From Acridotheres tristis (lineage: Eukaryota > Chordata > Aves > Passeriformes > Sturnidae): a stretch of 64,000 nt of DNA. The DNA lies in assembly GCA_037013685.1 (NCBI GenBank), contig CM072904.1:1054001-1118000 (forward strand), in the 5' to 3' direction. The translations under genes were made by a program, and so were the position numbers. Shown piece by piece: positions 1 through 11,862 of the stretch. The notes under the pieces were generated by a model that ran no database searches, was not told the origin of the DNA, and was given only the letters and a program-made list of their open reading frames with translations. The first letter of the stretch is position 1; each line of letters opens with the position of its first letter.

Positions 1-370
1 GGTTCTCAGCTGCCTGTCGGCCTTGGCTGGGTGCAGCTCCTCGGCTTAGGGGTGTCCCAGTGGCACAGGAGCAGAGCTGTGCCCTGCACCTGCCCTGGCT
101 CTGCCTGGACCATCTCTCGATCCCCTTCCCACACTGAATGTGCCACACAGGCCTCCCCAGCTGCAAAACCCACCACGATTTTGATGCTTGGAGGTGGGAA
201 CTGAGGTCTGTGGAGATTTGAGCTGATCAGAGCCTGGGCCAGAGGTGAGACAGGCGGGTGAGAAGGGAAAAGGAAGAGCTGGAGATGCTTAGGTGAGCTG
301 GGAGATGCTGCTGCACTCAAGGATTTGATGCTCCAAGTCCAGGCTGGACAATCTTAGGAAGCTGGTTTTT
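1..370. other. unique sequence, no gene seen
   Basis: G+C-rich unique DNA in front of a CR1 fragment. No splice-flanked open frame, RNA gene or repeat was recognised. Confidence 0.5.
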
Positions 371-494
371 TCAAGGCCAGGTTGGATGGGCTTGGAGCCC
401 AACCTGGGATAGTGGAAGGTGTCCCTGCCCATGGCAGGGGTGGGACGAGATGAGCTTTAATGTCCCTTCCCACCCAAACCCTTCTGTGAGTCTA
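371..494 (+). mobile_element. CR1 LINE, 3' end fragment
   Basis: The sequence follows the avian CR1 3' end in order: a CAAGGCCAGGTTGGATGGG block, a GGAAGGTGTCCCTGCCCATGG block, then CCCTTCCCACCCAAACCCTTC and a terminal TTCTGTGAGTCTA close to the usual octamer-type end. It is severely 5'-truncated and cannot encode protein. The weaker match upstream of 371 may be an older part of the same copy. Confidence 0.85.
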
Positions 495-1858
495 AGTTCA
501 ACATCCCTGTGGGGCTGACGTGAATTTTTCACCACTGTCTGTACACCTGGGCCACAAAGACAGAATTTTTCTTTGCCTCAGAACAAGGAAATCATCAGTG
601 GCCAATCTTTGAAAGACAAGAGGGACCAGGAGCAAAGGGGAACCCGCCCGGCTGAGAGCTCCCAGCAGCTTGCAGAGAAAACCTTCTGCAGGTTCCTCGG
701 GGAATGGGGTCTTGAGCTCTGGCAGAAAGCGGGGGGACAGGCTGGGACTGCAGATGGGGGGGCTGTCGGTGTTCTCCATCCTCTCCTCCTCTCTCCTGGG
801 TCAGCCCCGGGAAGGGGAAAATCCGCGTTCCGTGAGCCCAGCCCCGCCCGGCCCCGCTCGGCTGCTCCGGCGCTAAATTAAACCGGATTGTGCTTCTCCC
901 ACTTTAGTCATTTCGCTAAAAGTAACATTTTGTTTGAGAGCAGCAGCAATTATACCCTGGGGTTTGGGATTAACATAATTAATACTTTCTCCATCTCCAC
1001 ACATTTCCCCGCTCTCGCTCCTGCTGCAATCAGAGTCCCGGCTCTCGGTGACGCTGCAGCCCAGAGTGTTCCCCAAAAATGTACAGGAGCCCTTCTGAGG
1101 GAGTCTGGAGTGTGTTTGGGAAGGAGCATCCCGGAATGGAAAGGGAAACAGAGCCGTATCACCCTGCATTAGTGTCTGCAGCACATGAAAAGCCTGTCAC
1201 TCCACCACCCAGGGAACTAATGAAGATCCCAATTATGCAGCAATAAAATATACATACGCACTACACAGGGCCTTATACATTTTTAATTTTTTTTTTCCAG
1301 AGCCAAATTCAGAAAATTTTAATTAGTGGTTTTGTCATTTTTAAATAAAAAGGTACGTGGCTGCAGGAAACACTGGCAGAGCATCCCCAGTAGAGTCTGG
1401 GTATCCAGACTGGCACCATCCCAGCACAGCGCCCATCCCTTCCCGGCCAGCAGCTCCCTGGTTCCCTGAGATCCTGGCAGGAGGAAATCACACCTTTCAG
1501 CAGTGATCCCAGTGATTGCCACACTCCCCACAACCCAGCCAGGCCATCTCCTCTTGAGCCTCCCTCTGCTGCTTCCATCACCTTGGCATTGCATGGGAAT
1601 GTTTTCCTTTTGAGCTCAGGGGGTCTGGAAGGATCCAGCCCATCTTGGAAGGTGACAGCAGGACAGCAATGAGTGACAAGCTACCAGCTGCACTCTCCAG
1701 CTTGGGTTTGCTTCTCCTTCCTCATTCCCAGTACTGGAGGGAGAGCAGTGATGGCCCAGCCCAACACCAGCCCCACCAGGGAAGACTCAGGTGTCACCTG
1801 ATGAGAGCAGGAGAAGAATGGGATGGAGCTTCAGCACAGAACCAGCAGCTTCCAGGAG
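495..1858. other. unique sequence with CpG-rich patch and A+T-rich block
   Basis: No gene was recognised. A short CpG-rich stretch around 820-890 is followed at once by an A+T-rich block (about 890-1000) with TAAT and TTAAT motifs. That layout is compatible with a conserved regulatory element, but conservation cannot be judged from one sequence. A T-run with TTTTAAT motifs lies near 1275-1330. Confidence 0.3.
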
Positions 1859-1990
1859 AAATCACAGAACCGTGGAAGAGTTTGGGTTGGAAGGGACCTT
1901 TAAAGGGCATCTGCTCCAACCTCCCTGCAGTGAGCAGGGACATCTTCAACCTCTGTTTCCTGCCCAGATCAGAGCCCTGGTGATACCAGG
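1859..1990 (-). mobile_element. CR1 LINE, 3' end fragment
   Basis: Read on the plus strand this begins ATCACAGAACCGTGGAAGAG and continues with GGGTTGGAAGGGACCTTTAA and TCCAACCTCCCTGCAGTGAG, the reverse complement of a CR1 3' end. The match fades past about 1985, so the inner boundary is approximate. Confidence 0.85.
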
Positions 1991-4900
1991 GACTGGAAAA
2001 TGGTGTCCCTATTCCACCATCCCTGGGAAAGGGTGTTTGGGAGAAGGACAAGTGGAACCTCCTGGCATTCCTGCCCTGGGTGTCCTTGGGAGACAGAACC
2101 CCACGCTCATCCTCCCTGAAAAGTCCCAGCCCAGCTCTGTCCCTGCTGCCCTGGTCCTGCTGGTCCCACCCTCTGATGGGATGTGGGGGAAGGATGCCCA
2201 TCCTCATCCCCACACCATTCCCTGCCTTTGGGGACAGGGACAAGACCCCAGCCCAGCCCAGTGACAGCACCCACAGCACAGCTGGGCTTTCCCACAGTGC
2301 AGTTGCATCTTCATGAACTTCCAAAATAAATCAGATTTGCTCTTTCCTGTGGTCCTTAGGACATTTAAACCTGGCTGTTGTTCACATGAACAATATCCTA
2401 CACACACTGCCAGCCCTCCCAGCCTTCCAATGCTGCTCCCAACGGGGAAGGGATCAGAGCTACTCAACAAAAACTACTTTAACACCTTTTCAACATCAGC
2501 TTAGCAATATATCTCCCTTAACTGCATCCAGAGAAATGATAGGCCTATTCGAGAGTCAGTTTCCCAAAAAGTGGATATAAAAACATCCATCTAAAGCAGC
2601 AACTCAACTCGGAAAGTTTCTGACAAAATACTTAAGACCTGGCAAGGTTTTAAGTGATTCAGAGCAATGTTTTAAAACGGAGCTGTCAGGAACCTGAAGC
2701 ATAAAGCAGTTCTGCCAACTCCTCCTGTAATAAAAATAAATGACCATTTGTTGCTTTCTGAACTCTAATATGCAGATGAGTGAATATATTATGCAATGTC
2801 CAATGTCCTAACTCCATCTTCATTTAAATTTTAAAGTCACGGTAATATGGTGCATAAAAATAAGGGTAAAAAAATAACTGCTGATGGTAGCGTGATGCTG
2901 AAAAGTTCCCAAGCATGCAAAAAGCCCAGAAATTGTTATTTTGACATTAATCAGTGAGGAGGCTCTGAGCACAGTGGAGCTGTGACAGACACAGGATCAT
3001 TATCACCACACAAGGCTGGAGCTCTCATCTACTGTGGAACTGTCGGGGGGCAGGGAGGGACAGGGGAGAGGAGTCCTTCATTTTTCCAGTTACAGACCAA
3101 GGACAAGGTGTAGAAGGAAAGTTTTCTGGGTCAAATTTAACCTCAGTCATAGCAGAGAGGGTGCAGGTGATGCACAAATCTCCCAGGGATTCCCTCACCT
3201 GGGATGGAGGGACACACCTGGAACCTGGGGATTGTTCTGCTGAGTTTCCTGCTCTGCTGAGTCCCTGCAGGCAGCAGATGTGAGCCCCTCTCTATTCTCC
3301 TCCTGCAGTGACCCAGGTACTTTAAATCTGCCTGAGCCCTGAGGAGAATGGAATGGCTCAGACAGAGCAGGCCAGAGTCTCTGGTTTAATGTTTTCCCTC
3401 TCCAAGTCACAAAGTTCATCTGGAAATCCCAGAGTACACCTGGATGCTTTCCTAATTACTGTTATCTTAACTACTAGGCCAGTTTTAAATTGCAAGCTGG
3501 ACTGGAATAAAAAGCAAGGCAAGTTTAATTAATTGGTTGATTAATTATTTTTCCTTCTTTTAATAAGGAGATAATATTCACAGAGACAAACAGGGCACAG
3601 TTAGATCCTGTGGCTGGTTCACTGCAGTGCTGCTCCTCATTGCCAGCAGCTGCCCTGGGCTCCTGAGCCCTTGGAATCTGAGGCTTTTCTCCAGGTTCCT
3701 TCTCCTTGATCCTCCTGCTGCCTGAAGGAACAGCTTCTGAGCTATGTGAGTGCTCCTGAACTGGGGAAAGGGGTGTCAGAGGGCCAGCACTGACAGAAAG
3801 TTGGGGAGAAAATAATCCGAGGGTTAAAAAAATAAATAAATTTTTATTTGTTCCTTTTTTTCCCGATCGTTTTTCAAAATCCTACAGGCACTCATGGCTC
3901 CTGGTGAAAATGTTGAAGTATTGGGCACAAGGTTGTCTAGGGGTTCTATTAATTCACCCTTTAGCAGAAATTAATGCTCCAGAGCAGCATTTTGGGTGAG
4001 ATGTTCACCAGGAATTCCACCAGCAGGACCTCAGGGCCATGGCACCAAGTGATGGTCAGTGAACCCTTGGGAGATTCTGCACAGCTTGAAAACCCCAAGA
4101 CTTTTATCAAGGGACAAGGTTGTGGAGCTGTCCTGCAGCCAGTCCAGCTATCCAAAGAGATATTTAGAAGCAAAAATATTTGCAACACTGATACCCAGAG
4201 GCTGAACCTGACAGATTTGGAAATAAAAATTTTTGGAGGGTTTATTTTCCATCCCAGGTGACTTCTGACCAAAGTGATTTTTCACATGGAGATGGTACAA
4301 TAAATAATCTGATCAACTTTTCCTGGTGACTGCTACTCTAAATTGTGAGATGATGAGGGGAAAGTGTTCCTGACTTGTGTTTGCTGGGAGGATGACCTGG
4401 GACAGGGATGGACACCAGGGGAGTATTTCAGCAGTGCCAATAGAGCAGAAAAGCTCCTCTGCTTTTCAACTTGCTTTAAAATCCCAGAAAAGTGCCCCAG
4501 CCAGACCCCACCCAGCAGAGTTGGTTTTTCCTGAGTGCCCCCCCTGTGTCCCCACAGCTGCAACCCATTGGTGCCTCACTGCTTGAACTATTCCACCTCA
4601 ACTGAACACAGAGCATCATTAGCCTTTTATCTGGAAATCCACCTGTCCCAGGAATTTACCTGTGCCTTTCCTCCGGTGAGAAATTAATGTGCCTGTCAAC
4701 ACGTGCCCTTCCATTAAACCTGCACTTGTTTATTTTAAAATAAAAGTAAGCTGCCACACCAAGCATAAAAACATGCAACGCTTTATGTGGGAATCTGAAA
4801 GAATATTATATTAACATGCACATTTCTTTGCTTCTTTTCTAACTCCCATGAGACTCTTCCAGGGAATTTCAGCTGGCAACGGCTTTCTTCTGCATTAATG

Positions 4901-5323
4901 TGAATCAAACCTTTTCAACTATAAAAGTTTCTTCTGGTAATACACAGCCTTTGAGTGAAGTTTGCCTTAAAATAAACAGTAAAGCAGTTCTTTGGCCCAC
5001 CCCATCCAGAACCTGCAACTGCACACCCAGGCAGGGCCAGGGCAATGTGCCTGAGCACAGCATCCCGAGCTGATGGACATTCCCAGTGCCAGGAGCAGCT
5101 CAGGGAAGGGGGGGCACGGGGAGGGTCCCACCCACCCCAGCATTTCTTGGCATCCCACTCTGGGCTGAGCTGGCCATGTGACAAATCCCAGGCTCGCTGC
5201 AAAATCCACCTGTGGTGCTGCCATGGACCTGGACAGGGATCATCCATCCCTGTCCTGCCTCACTGGGAGCCCCACACACGGGGCTCCAGACTCTGCTTTC
5301 AGCCCCAGTGCCCGTGGAGTTGG
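1991..5323. other. unique sequence, no gene seen
   Basis: Mostly unique DNA. The part at about 2480-2960 is A+T-rich, free of recognisable repeats and contains homeodomain-type and octamer-like motifs (ATATGCAGAT, TTATGCAAT), so it is a candidate conserved non-coding element. The rest (2960-5320) holds short open frames without domain or splice context. Confidence 0.3.
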
Positions 5324-5373
5324 ACTGGGGACATCCCACACTGGGGACATCCCACACTGGGGACATCCCACAC
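5324..5373. repeat. 16-bp tandem repeat, three copies
   Basis: Three head-to-tail copies of ACTGGGGACATCCCAC start at 5324, 5340 and 5356 and are identical. Each unit contains the small palindrome GGGGACATCCC. This is a short minisatellite with no sign of function. Confidence 0.9.
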
Positions 5374-5431
5374 TTTTGGGTGTAACTCCTGCCCATGAAA
5401 TGCCCCTCTGATGGTCCTGCTTCGGTCTGCA

Positions 5432-5857
5432 TGATGCCTTGGGTTTTATCTTTTATATTTTTCAGAATCTCTGCTGCTTAGTGTGTAACTCTGAAATTTC
5501 ATATTAGGTGTTAGTGAGTTCTCGTCACAGGGTAGAGACAAAGCAATTCCTTTCCAGCTGGAGAATCAAAGACAACTGGTGCCCAAAAAGCAGAAACAAC
5601 AGCGAGGGAAAGGGGGCAAGGCAGGGGGCTGAGACTTCATAGCCTGGCGCTGTGGTTGGATAATTGACCCCAAGATGTAGATGAACCAAAACTTTACAAA
5701 GTGTAAAAACTCGTGACCAGGATCCATCTTGTATTTGATTTGGGTGTAGCCCCAGCCAGACTCCTGCACTGCCCAAGGTGAATCCTTTCAATAAATACCG
5801 ATTTTATTCCTTTTGCTCTGTCTAGTCTCTGTTCCAGCTCAGCCTTTCCAGGCAACA
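5432..5857 (+). mobile_element. solo LTR, class I (ERV1-like) endogenous retrovirus
   Basis: The element starts TGATGCCTTGG and ends CCAGGCAACA, imperfect inverted ends as expected for an LTR. It is bracketed by the 4-bp duplication TGCA (5428-5431 and 5858-5861). A polyadenylation signal (CAATAAATACC, about 5789) sits near the 3' end and is followed by a T/C-rich tail with CTCTGTCTAGTCTCTGTTCC. No internal viral genes lie next to it, so it is a solo LTR left by recombination. A 4-bp duplication is typical of gammaretrovirus-like elements. The family name is not known to me. Confidence 0.65.
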
Positions 5858-6311
5858 TGCAGGACAAAAACCAGCAGCTCCTCCAGGGCTCTTGCACACA
5901 GGATGGCTGGAAAGGCCACCCTGCTTTCAGCATTTTAATTTCATTTTTTTTTCTTTCCAAGGAGGAAAATATCAACTTTATACTGATACTCTGTCCTGTC
6001 CCTATCCAGGGCACAGCTTCTCAAGGCTCCTCCTGTGCAGATCCAACTCTGGTTGAAGCAGAGGCTGGACCTGGATGGATCTCCTCGGAGCAGGGAACAG
6101 CAGCTTGTCAGGGAAAGGCTGTGCTGGGCTCAGCCCACCAGGCTGCTGCAATTAAAAGTCCTCCCTGGGATTGTGGCTGACCCTCCCCTTTATCCCCACT
6201 GGGATGTCAAATGTCAAACTGTCTCCGCAGCTCGGGCAGAGCGGGGCTGACGAGCCGCGCTCTGTGGGGACAGCTGGCATTCAGCATAATTGTTTATGAG
6301 ACACCACTTGC

Positions 6312-6329
6312 CAGCAGCAGCAGCAGCAG
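6312..6329. repeat. (CAG)6 microsatellite
   Basis: Six uninterrupted CAG triplets in unique DNA. It is not inside a supported reading frame. Confidence 0.9.
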
Positions 6330-6951
6330 GCCAAATTGGAGAGAACTAATGGCTAAATATTGGGGAATTATCTGGCTGGAGCAGCACGGCCCAGCCTGGT
6401 TAATTAGGAGCTTGCAATGAACATAGAATTGCTGTTAATTTTAACCCACCGTGCCTTTCCCCAGGCGAAATAGGGGGAGTATCAGTATTATGTGATTTGG
6501 TAAAGGGTGGAAGGGAATGTTTAATAATGGTGGATTTGCTTCTTTATCTTAAGTGCTTCCCCCTTCATGTAGCAGACACACCCCCAGTGCAGCGAGGCAG
6601 CCGAGCTGAGGGCAGCACACACCCCCAGGATTTGCCCTCGGTGCCTTTCCAGTGCAGAATTCCTCCCGCGGAGGGCATTCCAGAGCCTGCCATTGCAGAT
6701 GGAGCATCACTGCCCCCCAGCTCCATCCTGGTGTCCCCCAGTCCCTGCAGGGCAGCCCAGTGCTCTGCAGAGAGCAGGGGCCAGAGCTGGGATGGGATGA
6801 GCAGGATCCAGACCCCAGGGACTGCTCCAGTGCTCTGGGTGGGCAGGACAGGCAGGGGACGTCTCCTGGGGTCCTGGGGCAAGGGGCTGCACTGCAGATG
6901 AGGGGACAGGGCAGTCCAGGAGCACTGAGGGGGCTGGGACCCACCAGAGGA

Positions 6952-6986
6952 GGGGTTTTGGGGCAGTACAGGGGGATAAGGGCGGG
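6952..6986 (+). other. potential G-quadruplex
   Basis: Four G-runs of at least three (6952-6955, 6960-6963, 6971-6975, 6980-6982) are separated by loops of 4, 7 and 4 bases, and a fifth run lies at 6984-6986. This satisfies the usual quadruplex pattern on the plus strand. No gene start is recognised nearby. Confidence 0.6.
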
Positions 6987-9006
6987 TGGAGGATGGGGCT
7001 CTGCACTGGGGCTGACATTGCTGGGGGATACTCCCTGCCCCTGGACAGCCCAGTTCAGGGTCTGGCACACGAGCACCAGGTGCTGTCACCACCTGGCAAA
7101 GGGCAGTGGCACTGTTGTGAGGTGTCACTTGTTCCTTAGTGGCCAGGGCTCATATCCCTGCTCCCCTCTGCTCCTGGGGCAGGCAGTGCCGGCGTGCAGG
7201 GAGGTCTCGTGCTGGCTGCTCCTCCACAGGATCCTCCCCCTCACCACTGAAACAGCTTCAGGTTTTGCCTTCCTTGGTGTAGACCTGAATGAAACATCTG
7301 GGGAGGCTGAGATGGCTCCTGGTTTTTATCCCAAATCCATGGTTTCCTTCAAACATGAGTGCTGCAATGCAGAGGAACTCAAGAGACGTGATGACAAATT
7401 CACCAAAACCAATCCTGCTTGTGTCAGGGACGGGAAGGGGTGACACTGCAGGTGCTCTTGGGTCACTCCAGCAGTCACATAAACACTGGCTGAAGGATGA
7501 TGAGGAGCCCACCAAGCCTCAGCATCTCCTTCTGAGGCCTCTTGGGCTTGTGTGTGACCCGTTCAGGCTCACCATCACATTTGTGTGGCACCTCGGGGAC
7601 AATTCGTGTCAGGCTGCCTTGAGTGAGATGTCCCACTGGTTCAATGAGGAAAATTCCACCCTTGGATGTTGAGTTCTGCACTAACCCACACATGGGCCCA
7701 GCTCCCCAGGAGCAGTGAGAGTTAAACCATCTCCAGATATCCCAAATAAGAATCCACCACCACCTGGAAGTCCATTCCCTCAACAGGCCAGATGAAATCA
7801 GTCTGGATTTTGGACTCCATTCAAGCTTTCAGCAAGTTCTGGGGCACATTTTGGTGAGACAACCTGCACTTAGCATTCTCTCTATATCTGCACTGATTTG
7901 GGCAATCAGGTTTATACCTTGGCCACTACTCCCATTCCAGGGTGTGATATCTTGAATTTCAATGCTCCCAAATGCACCCAGTGTTCCTGAACTGCAGCTT
8001 TGCTGTCTCTGAATCTGCCTGGGGGACAGTGACTCCAACATCAGAGAGGGGCAGTGCCACTGAGGGTGACACTGGCTGCTTGCTCTGTTAACTCAGCCAT
8101 GGGACTTCCAAATGCTCAGGAAAATTCTCCAAATCACTCAGCAAACCCATCCTTCATTGAACCACCCTTCAGTGAAGTTTGCCTCAAAATAAACACTAAA
8201 GTACACTTCAATTTTCTGAGCACCTTCTTTCCATAATCCAGAGGAGCTGACCTGAAATTTCATGGAAGGAAGGCTTTTTCTGCAACAGTAACCTTTCTTA
8301 CTTCATTTAAACTTAAGTTTTTCCATATTTCAAAATTTAAATGCTCCTGCCTGTAGGACATTTATACAGACAACAGGAAATTGAGTGTTGCCATGAACGG
8401 CACTTTCCATATTATTTGTGGCAAAATATTTTTAGTGCATTTACTGGAAATTTCAAAACATGTCTGGTAGGACATCACTTGGCTCCTGGATCTGCTCAAG
8501 TGAAATAAAGTACCCTGGGTTTATTAATAGCTGTGAAAATTCTTACCAGGCGTTAATAAGTTGGAGAAAAATCTTTTCTCTCTTTTTTTTTTCCCCCTCC
8601 AAGGAAATAAATTACTATGTCAGAATGTAGAGGAATTTAGGAACTAAAAATGCAGAAAGGTCTGGGTGGAGTTCATGAAAACACCTGAGCATGAAATAAA
8701 CCTTTGCTCCCCCTTGAAGAGCTGATACAGTGGTACAGCCACATTTTATACAATTTGTACAACGTTATCTTTCTTCTCAAATATTTAAAATCCCGTGACG
8801 CTGTTTGGAAAGCTCACTCAGGGATGTGTCATTTTAGCTTTTCATCAAGCTGCCATGCATGGATTTGTTAGTACACATTTTAAACCAGGCAAGCATTCCT
8901 CATTCACCTGGCATCACTCAGAGAGGGAGAATTCTTCCCTCTGCCCCAGAGCAGTCTCAGAGAGGCACCACAGCTCAGGATCCCTCCTCTCCTGGTGTTC
9001 CATGGA

Positions 9007-9069
9007 CCAGGAACACTGACGCTGACACCAGGAACACTGACGCTGACACCAGGAACACTGACACTGACA
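9007..9069. repeat. 21-bp tandem repeat, three copies
   Basis: Three copies of a 21-bp unit beginning CCAGGAACACTGACGCTGAC start at 9007, 9028 and 9049. The third differs by one base (ACACTG in place of ACGCTG, a CpG-type change). The unit is a multiple of three, so one frame repeats a seven-residue peptide, but nothing suggests that it is translated. Confidence 0.9.
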
Positions 9070-9790
9070 TTGGAAAATCACCCTCAGCCACCAATGGAGG
9101 GAAGAGAATGGCTCAGGAAATGGGGTGAGATGTGCAGGACACAGCTCAGAGCAGGAGTGTGCCCTGCCCCTGGGACTGTTTGCTTACAGTGACAGAAAGG
9201 GAGTGTCTTGCTCATGTGGGCACCCACATTTAGAGAGCTGGGGAATTCCAGCTTGGAAATTCTTGTCAGGCCTGGATTTCTCCTGACTCTCAGCTCCATT
9301 CCCAGGCTGCCAAGCTGACTGCAGCTTCAGTTAGGGAGGAGTCTCCCAGGGTGACAACACGGTGACAAACAGAGTGGAATTCATAATAAAGATTAACCCC
9401 TGGTGTCTTTGCCGTGGGACACATCCTGAGGTGCTGTCCCAAGGATGTTTTTCCCAATTGTTCAGTGAGCTCCTGTCCTGTCCTGGCTGCACTAACACAC
9501 TTTAAATCCGGGCTGTCTGTACAAGAAATTGGCTTTTTTTCCCCAAAGAGCTCCGTGTGTGTTACTGTCCTTTCTCTCTCTCTGCAGCGCAGTGACCACA
9601 TGCTCAGGCAGGACAGGGTGGGTTTGGATGCCCCTGGTGAGGACAGGTCAAGGTGAGAGATCACCTGGATAATGGAAACCCCCACAAAAAGAAATCAAAT
9701 GCAGAATATACACAGGGAGGGGGCAGATGCCATGAAATGAAATCAGGAGTGCTGGGGTAGCACTGGAGGATCTGAACAGGCCCAGGGGGT
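9070..9790. other. unique sequence, no gene seen
   Basis: Short unique interval between a small tandem repeat and a CR1 copy. No RNA gene, repeat or convincing exon was seen. Confidence 0.4.
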
Positions 9791-10255
9791 TCAGAGAACC
9801 CCAGACTGGGTTGGGCTGAAAGGGACATTAAAGCCCATCCAGTGCCACCCCTGTTGTGGCAGGGACACCTCCCACTGTCCCAGGCTGCTCCAGCCCCAAT
9901 GTCCAGCCTGGCCTTGGGCACTGCCAGGGATCCAGGGGCAGCCACAGCTGCTCTGGGCACCCTGTGCCACGGCCTGCCCACCCTGCCAGGGAACAATTCC
10001 TGCCCAATATCCCATCCAGCCCTGCCCTCTGGCAGTGGGAGCCATTCCCTGTGTCCTGTCCCTCCATCCCTTGTCCCCAGTCCCTCTCCAGCTCTCCTGG
10101 AGCCCCTTCAGGCCCTGGCAGGGGCTCTGAGCTCTCCCTGGATCCTTCTCCTCTCCAGGTGAGCACCCCCAGCTCTCCCAGCCTGGCTCCAGAGCAGAGG
10201 GGCTCCAGCCCTTGGGCTCCTCTGGATCTCTCCAGATGTGTCTGAATTCCTCATG
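9791..10255 (-). mobile_element. CR1 LINE, 3' part, about 465 bp
   Basis: On the plus strand the 3' end comes first (ACCCCAGACTGGGTTGGGCT, then GGGACATTAAAGCCCATCCA), followed by the conserved CACCTCCCACTGTCCCAGGC and CAGGGATCCAGGGGCAGCC blocks. It extends to CTCTCCAGGTGAGCACCCCC, the reverse complement of the end of the CR1 reverse-transcriptase reading frame. It belongs with the copies at 14342, 29155, 39193 and 59354. It is 5'-truncated and non-coding. Confidence 0.9.
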
Positions 10256-11556
10256 CCAGCCCAAGTATTCCTGACTCTAAAGGTGTGTCCAGGCCCAGCT
10301 GGGCTGACAGGAACCCTGGCTGTGAATCCCACAGCAGGTTTTGAAAAAGGCAAAAGGCCAAGAGCCCTGTGAGAGCCCTGTCAGCCTGTGCCCAGCTGAA
10401 CATCCTTCCTCCAAACACGGTGCATTCCCAGCACCCCCAGCCTTGCTGCAGAGCACAGTGGGCCTCACTGGAGCTGTTTGGGGATGCTCATGGAGTCTTG
10501 CTTCGTGTCCAAGGCCAGGGGAACGGTGCAGGTGAAGCAGAGGGACCGTCCAGACAGTTCTGAATGCCCCCAGCTCATGGGGATGAGCTGCAGGTCACAT
10601 TCCCCATCAGCTCCCTGCCTCACCTGTGCCAGCAGCGGCTGGGTGTGGCTCCCCCCATTCCCCACAGCCCTGCTCTGGCTCATACAACTGTGATTACAGC
10701 CTCACACTTCCAGGGCTGCAGTTAACAGCCTGATTAGCAAGATACCATTCCATTTTATAATTAGATTAATGAGAGCATTCATTCAGAAGTTGTTATCTCA
10801 CTTAATAATGACCTCACTGATTATTTTATCTCCTTTAACTCAGTGAGTGATTTTGATTAAAATAAATATAGCTCACAGCACCTGGAAATTCATTCTTCTC
10901 TTTAGAAGGAATCTGATGGGAAGAGATTCCCTTTTAAGAATTTCTTGAGAGTGATTAAATATTTTGGTCCTCCCGAGGCTGAATTTTCATGTTTTTAAAG
11001 ATGACATTTTTGAAATATTTGATGATAAAATATTTATTAAGCCCTGTATTTATATTTTCAATACATCTGTTTCTGCTTTGACTGTTTGAACATCATTTCA
11101 GGAGAAATATATATTTGCATGTGGAGCTCATTTTAAAAAAACACCCATAAGTGCTTTTACACACACACACACACAAACACACACAGGCCTCACACACTGA
11201 ACCTCGCTCCTCCTTTCATCCTGTCCCTCCCACAATGATTTCTGATTTAGGGAAAACACTGCCAGCAATCATTGAGCCAATTGAATTTATCAGATCCCTG
11301 CTGCTCATGATGTTATTTTGTGTATTAATCTATTTTCTAAGAGTGGTAAGAATTAGACAGCACAGCTGCTGAAGACTCAAATGGGAAAGAGGCAAACAGG
11401 AGGGCAAAGAGCATTTGGGGTTTGCAGGACAGGCCAGCCACGGCTCATTCCTGTGGGGCAACAATTAATCACAAAATCTGGGCTGGTTTGGGCATCTTCA
11501 GCCGTGCCAGCAGCAGAGGGAAGGTGGCCATGGGGTGACAGCCCCTGGTTTGGGGG
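10256..11556. other. unique sequence with A+T-rich block
   Basis: No gene was recognised. From about 10690 to 11110 the sequence is A+T-rich and rich in TAAT/ATTA motifs (for example TTATAATTAGATTAATGAGA), with no repeat signature. This makes it one of the better candidates here for a conserved enhancer-like element, but the call rests on composition alone. Confidence 0.3.
11159..11184. repeat. (AC)n microsatellite, interrupted
   Basis: A run of AC dinucleotides with one interruption (ACAAAC). Confidence 0.9.
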
Positions 11557-11640
11557 TTCACAGAATTCCAGACTGGTTTGTGTAGGAGGGACCTTCAATG
11601 TCATTCCACCCCAGAGCCCACTCTGCTCCTGCCCTGTGGC
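11557..11640 (-). mobile_element. CR1 LINE, short 3' end fragment
   Basis: The plus strand shows TTCACAGAATTCCAGACTGG then GGAGGGACCTTCAATGTCAT and a CCACCCC block, the reverse complement of the terminal CR1 sequence. The match is lost after about 11640, so this is a very short or diverged copy. Confidence 0.7.
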
Positions 11641-11862
11641 ACCCTCAGAGCTCATCTCACACCCAGCCACGTCTGCTAAGGCAAGGTCAGCCCTAAATAA
11701 CCACGTGCTGTTCCTCGGGGAGCCCCCCAGGAGTCACCCCAGCTCCTGGAGAAACTCAGGGCACACCAGAGCTCTGGAGGAGCCCAATCCAGAAGGGGCA
11801 GAGGAGCTGGGAGCTGCTCCCTTTGCTCCTGCAGGGCTGGGAGTGTCTGCACAGCCCGGGGG

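Larger units (their letters stand above)
5862..9006. other. unique sequence, no gene seen
   Basis: No gene or interspersed repeat was recognised. The G-rich part at 6600-7230 gives several overlapping open frames on both strands, which is what stop-poor G+C-rich DNA does. The part at 8240-8800 is A+T-rich unique DNA. Confidence 0.35.

Noticed and set aside
6652..7443. 263-codon plus-strand frame
   Set aside because: It overlaps equally long frames on the minus strand in G-rich DNA. No domain, intron boundaries or codon bias could be recognised.
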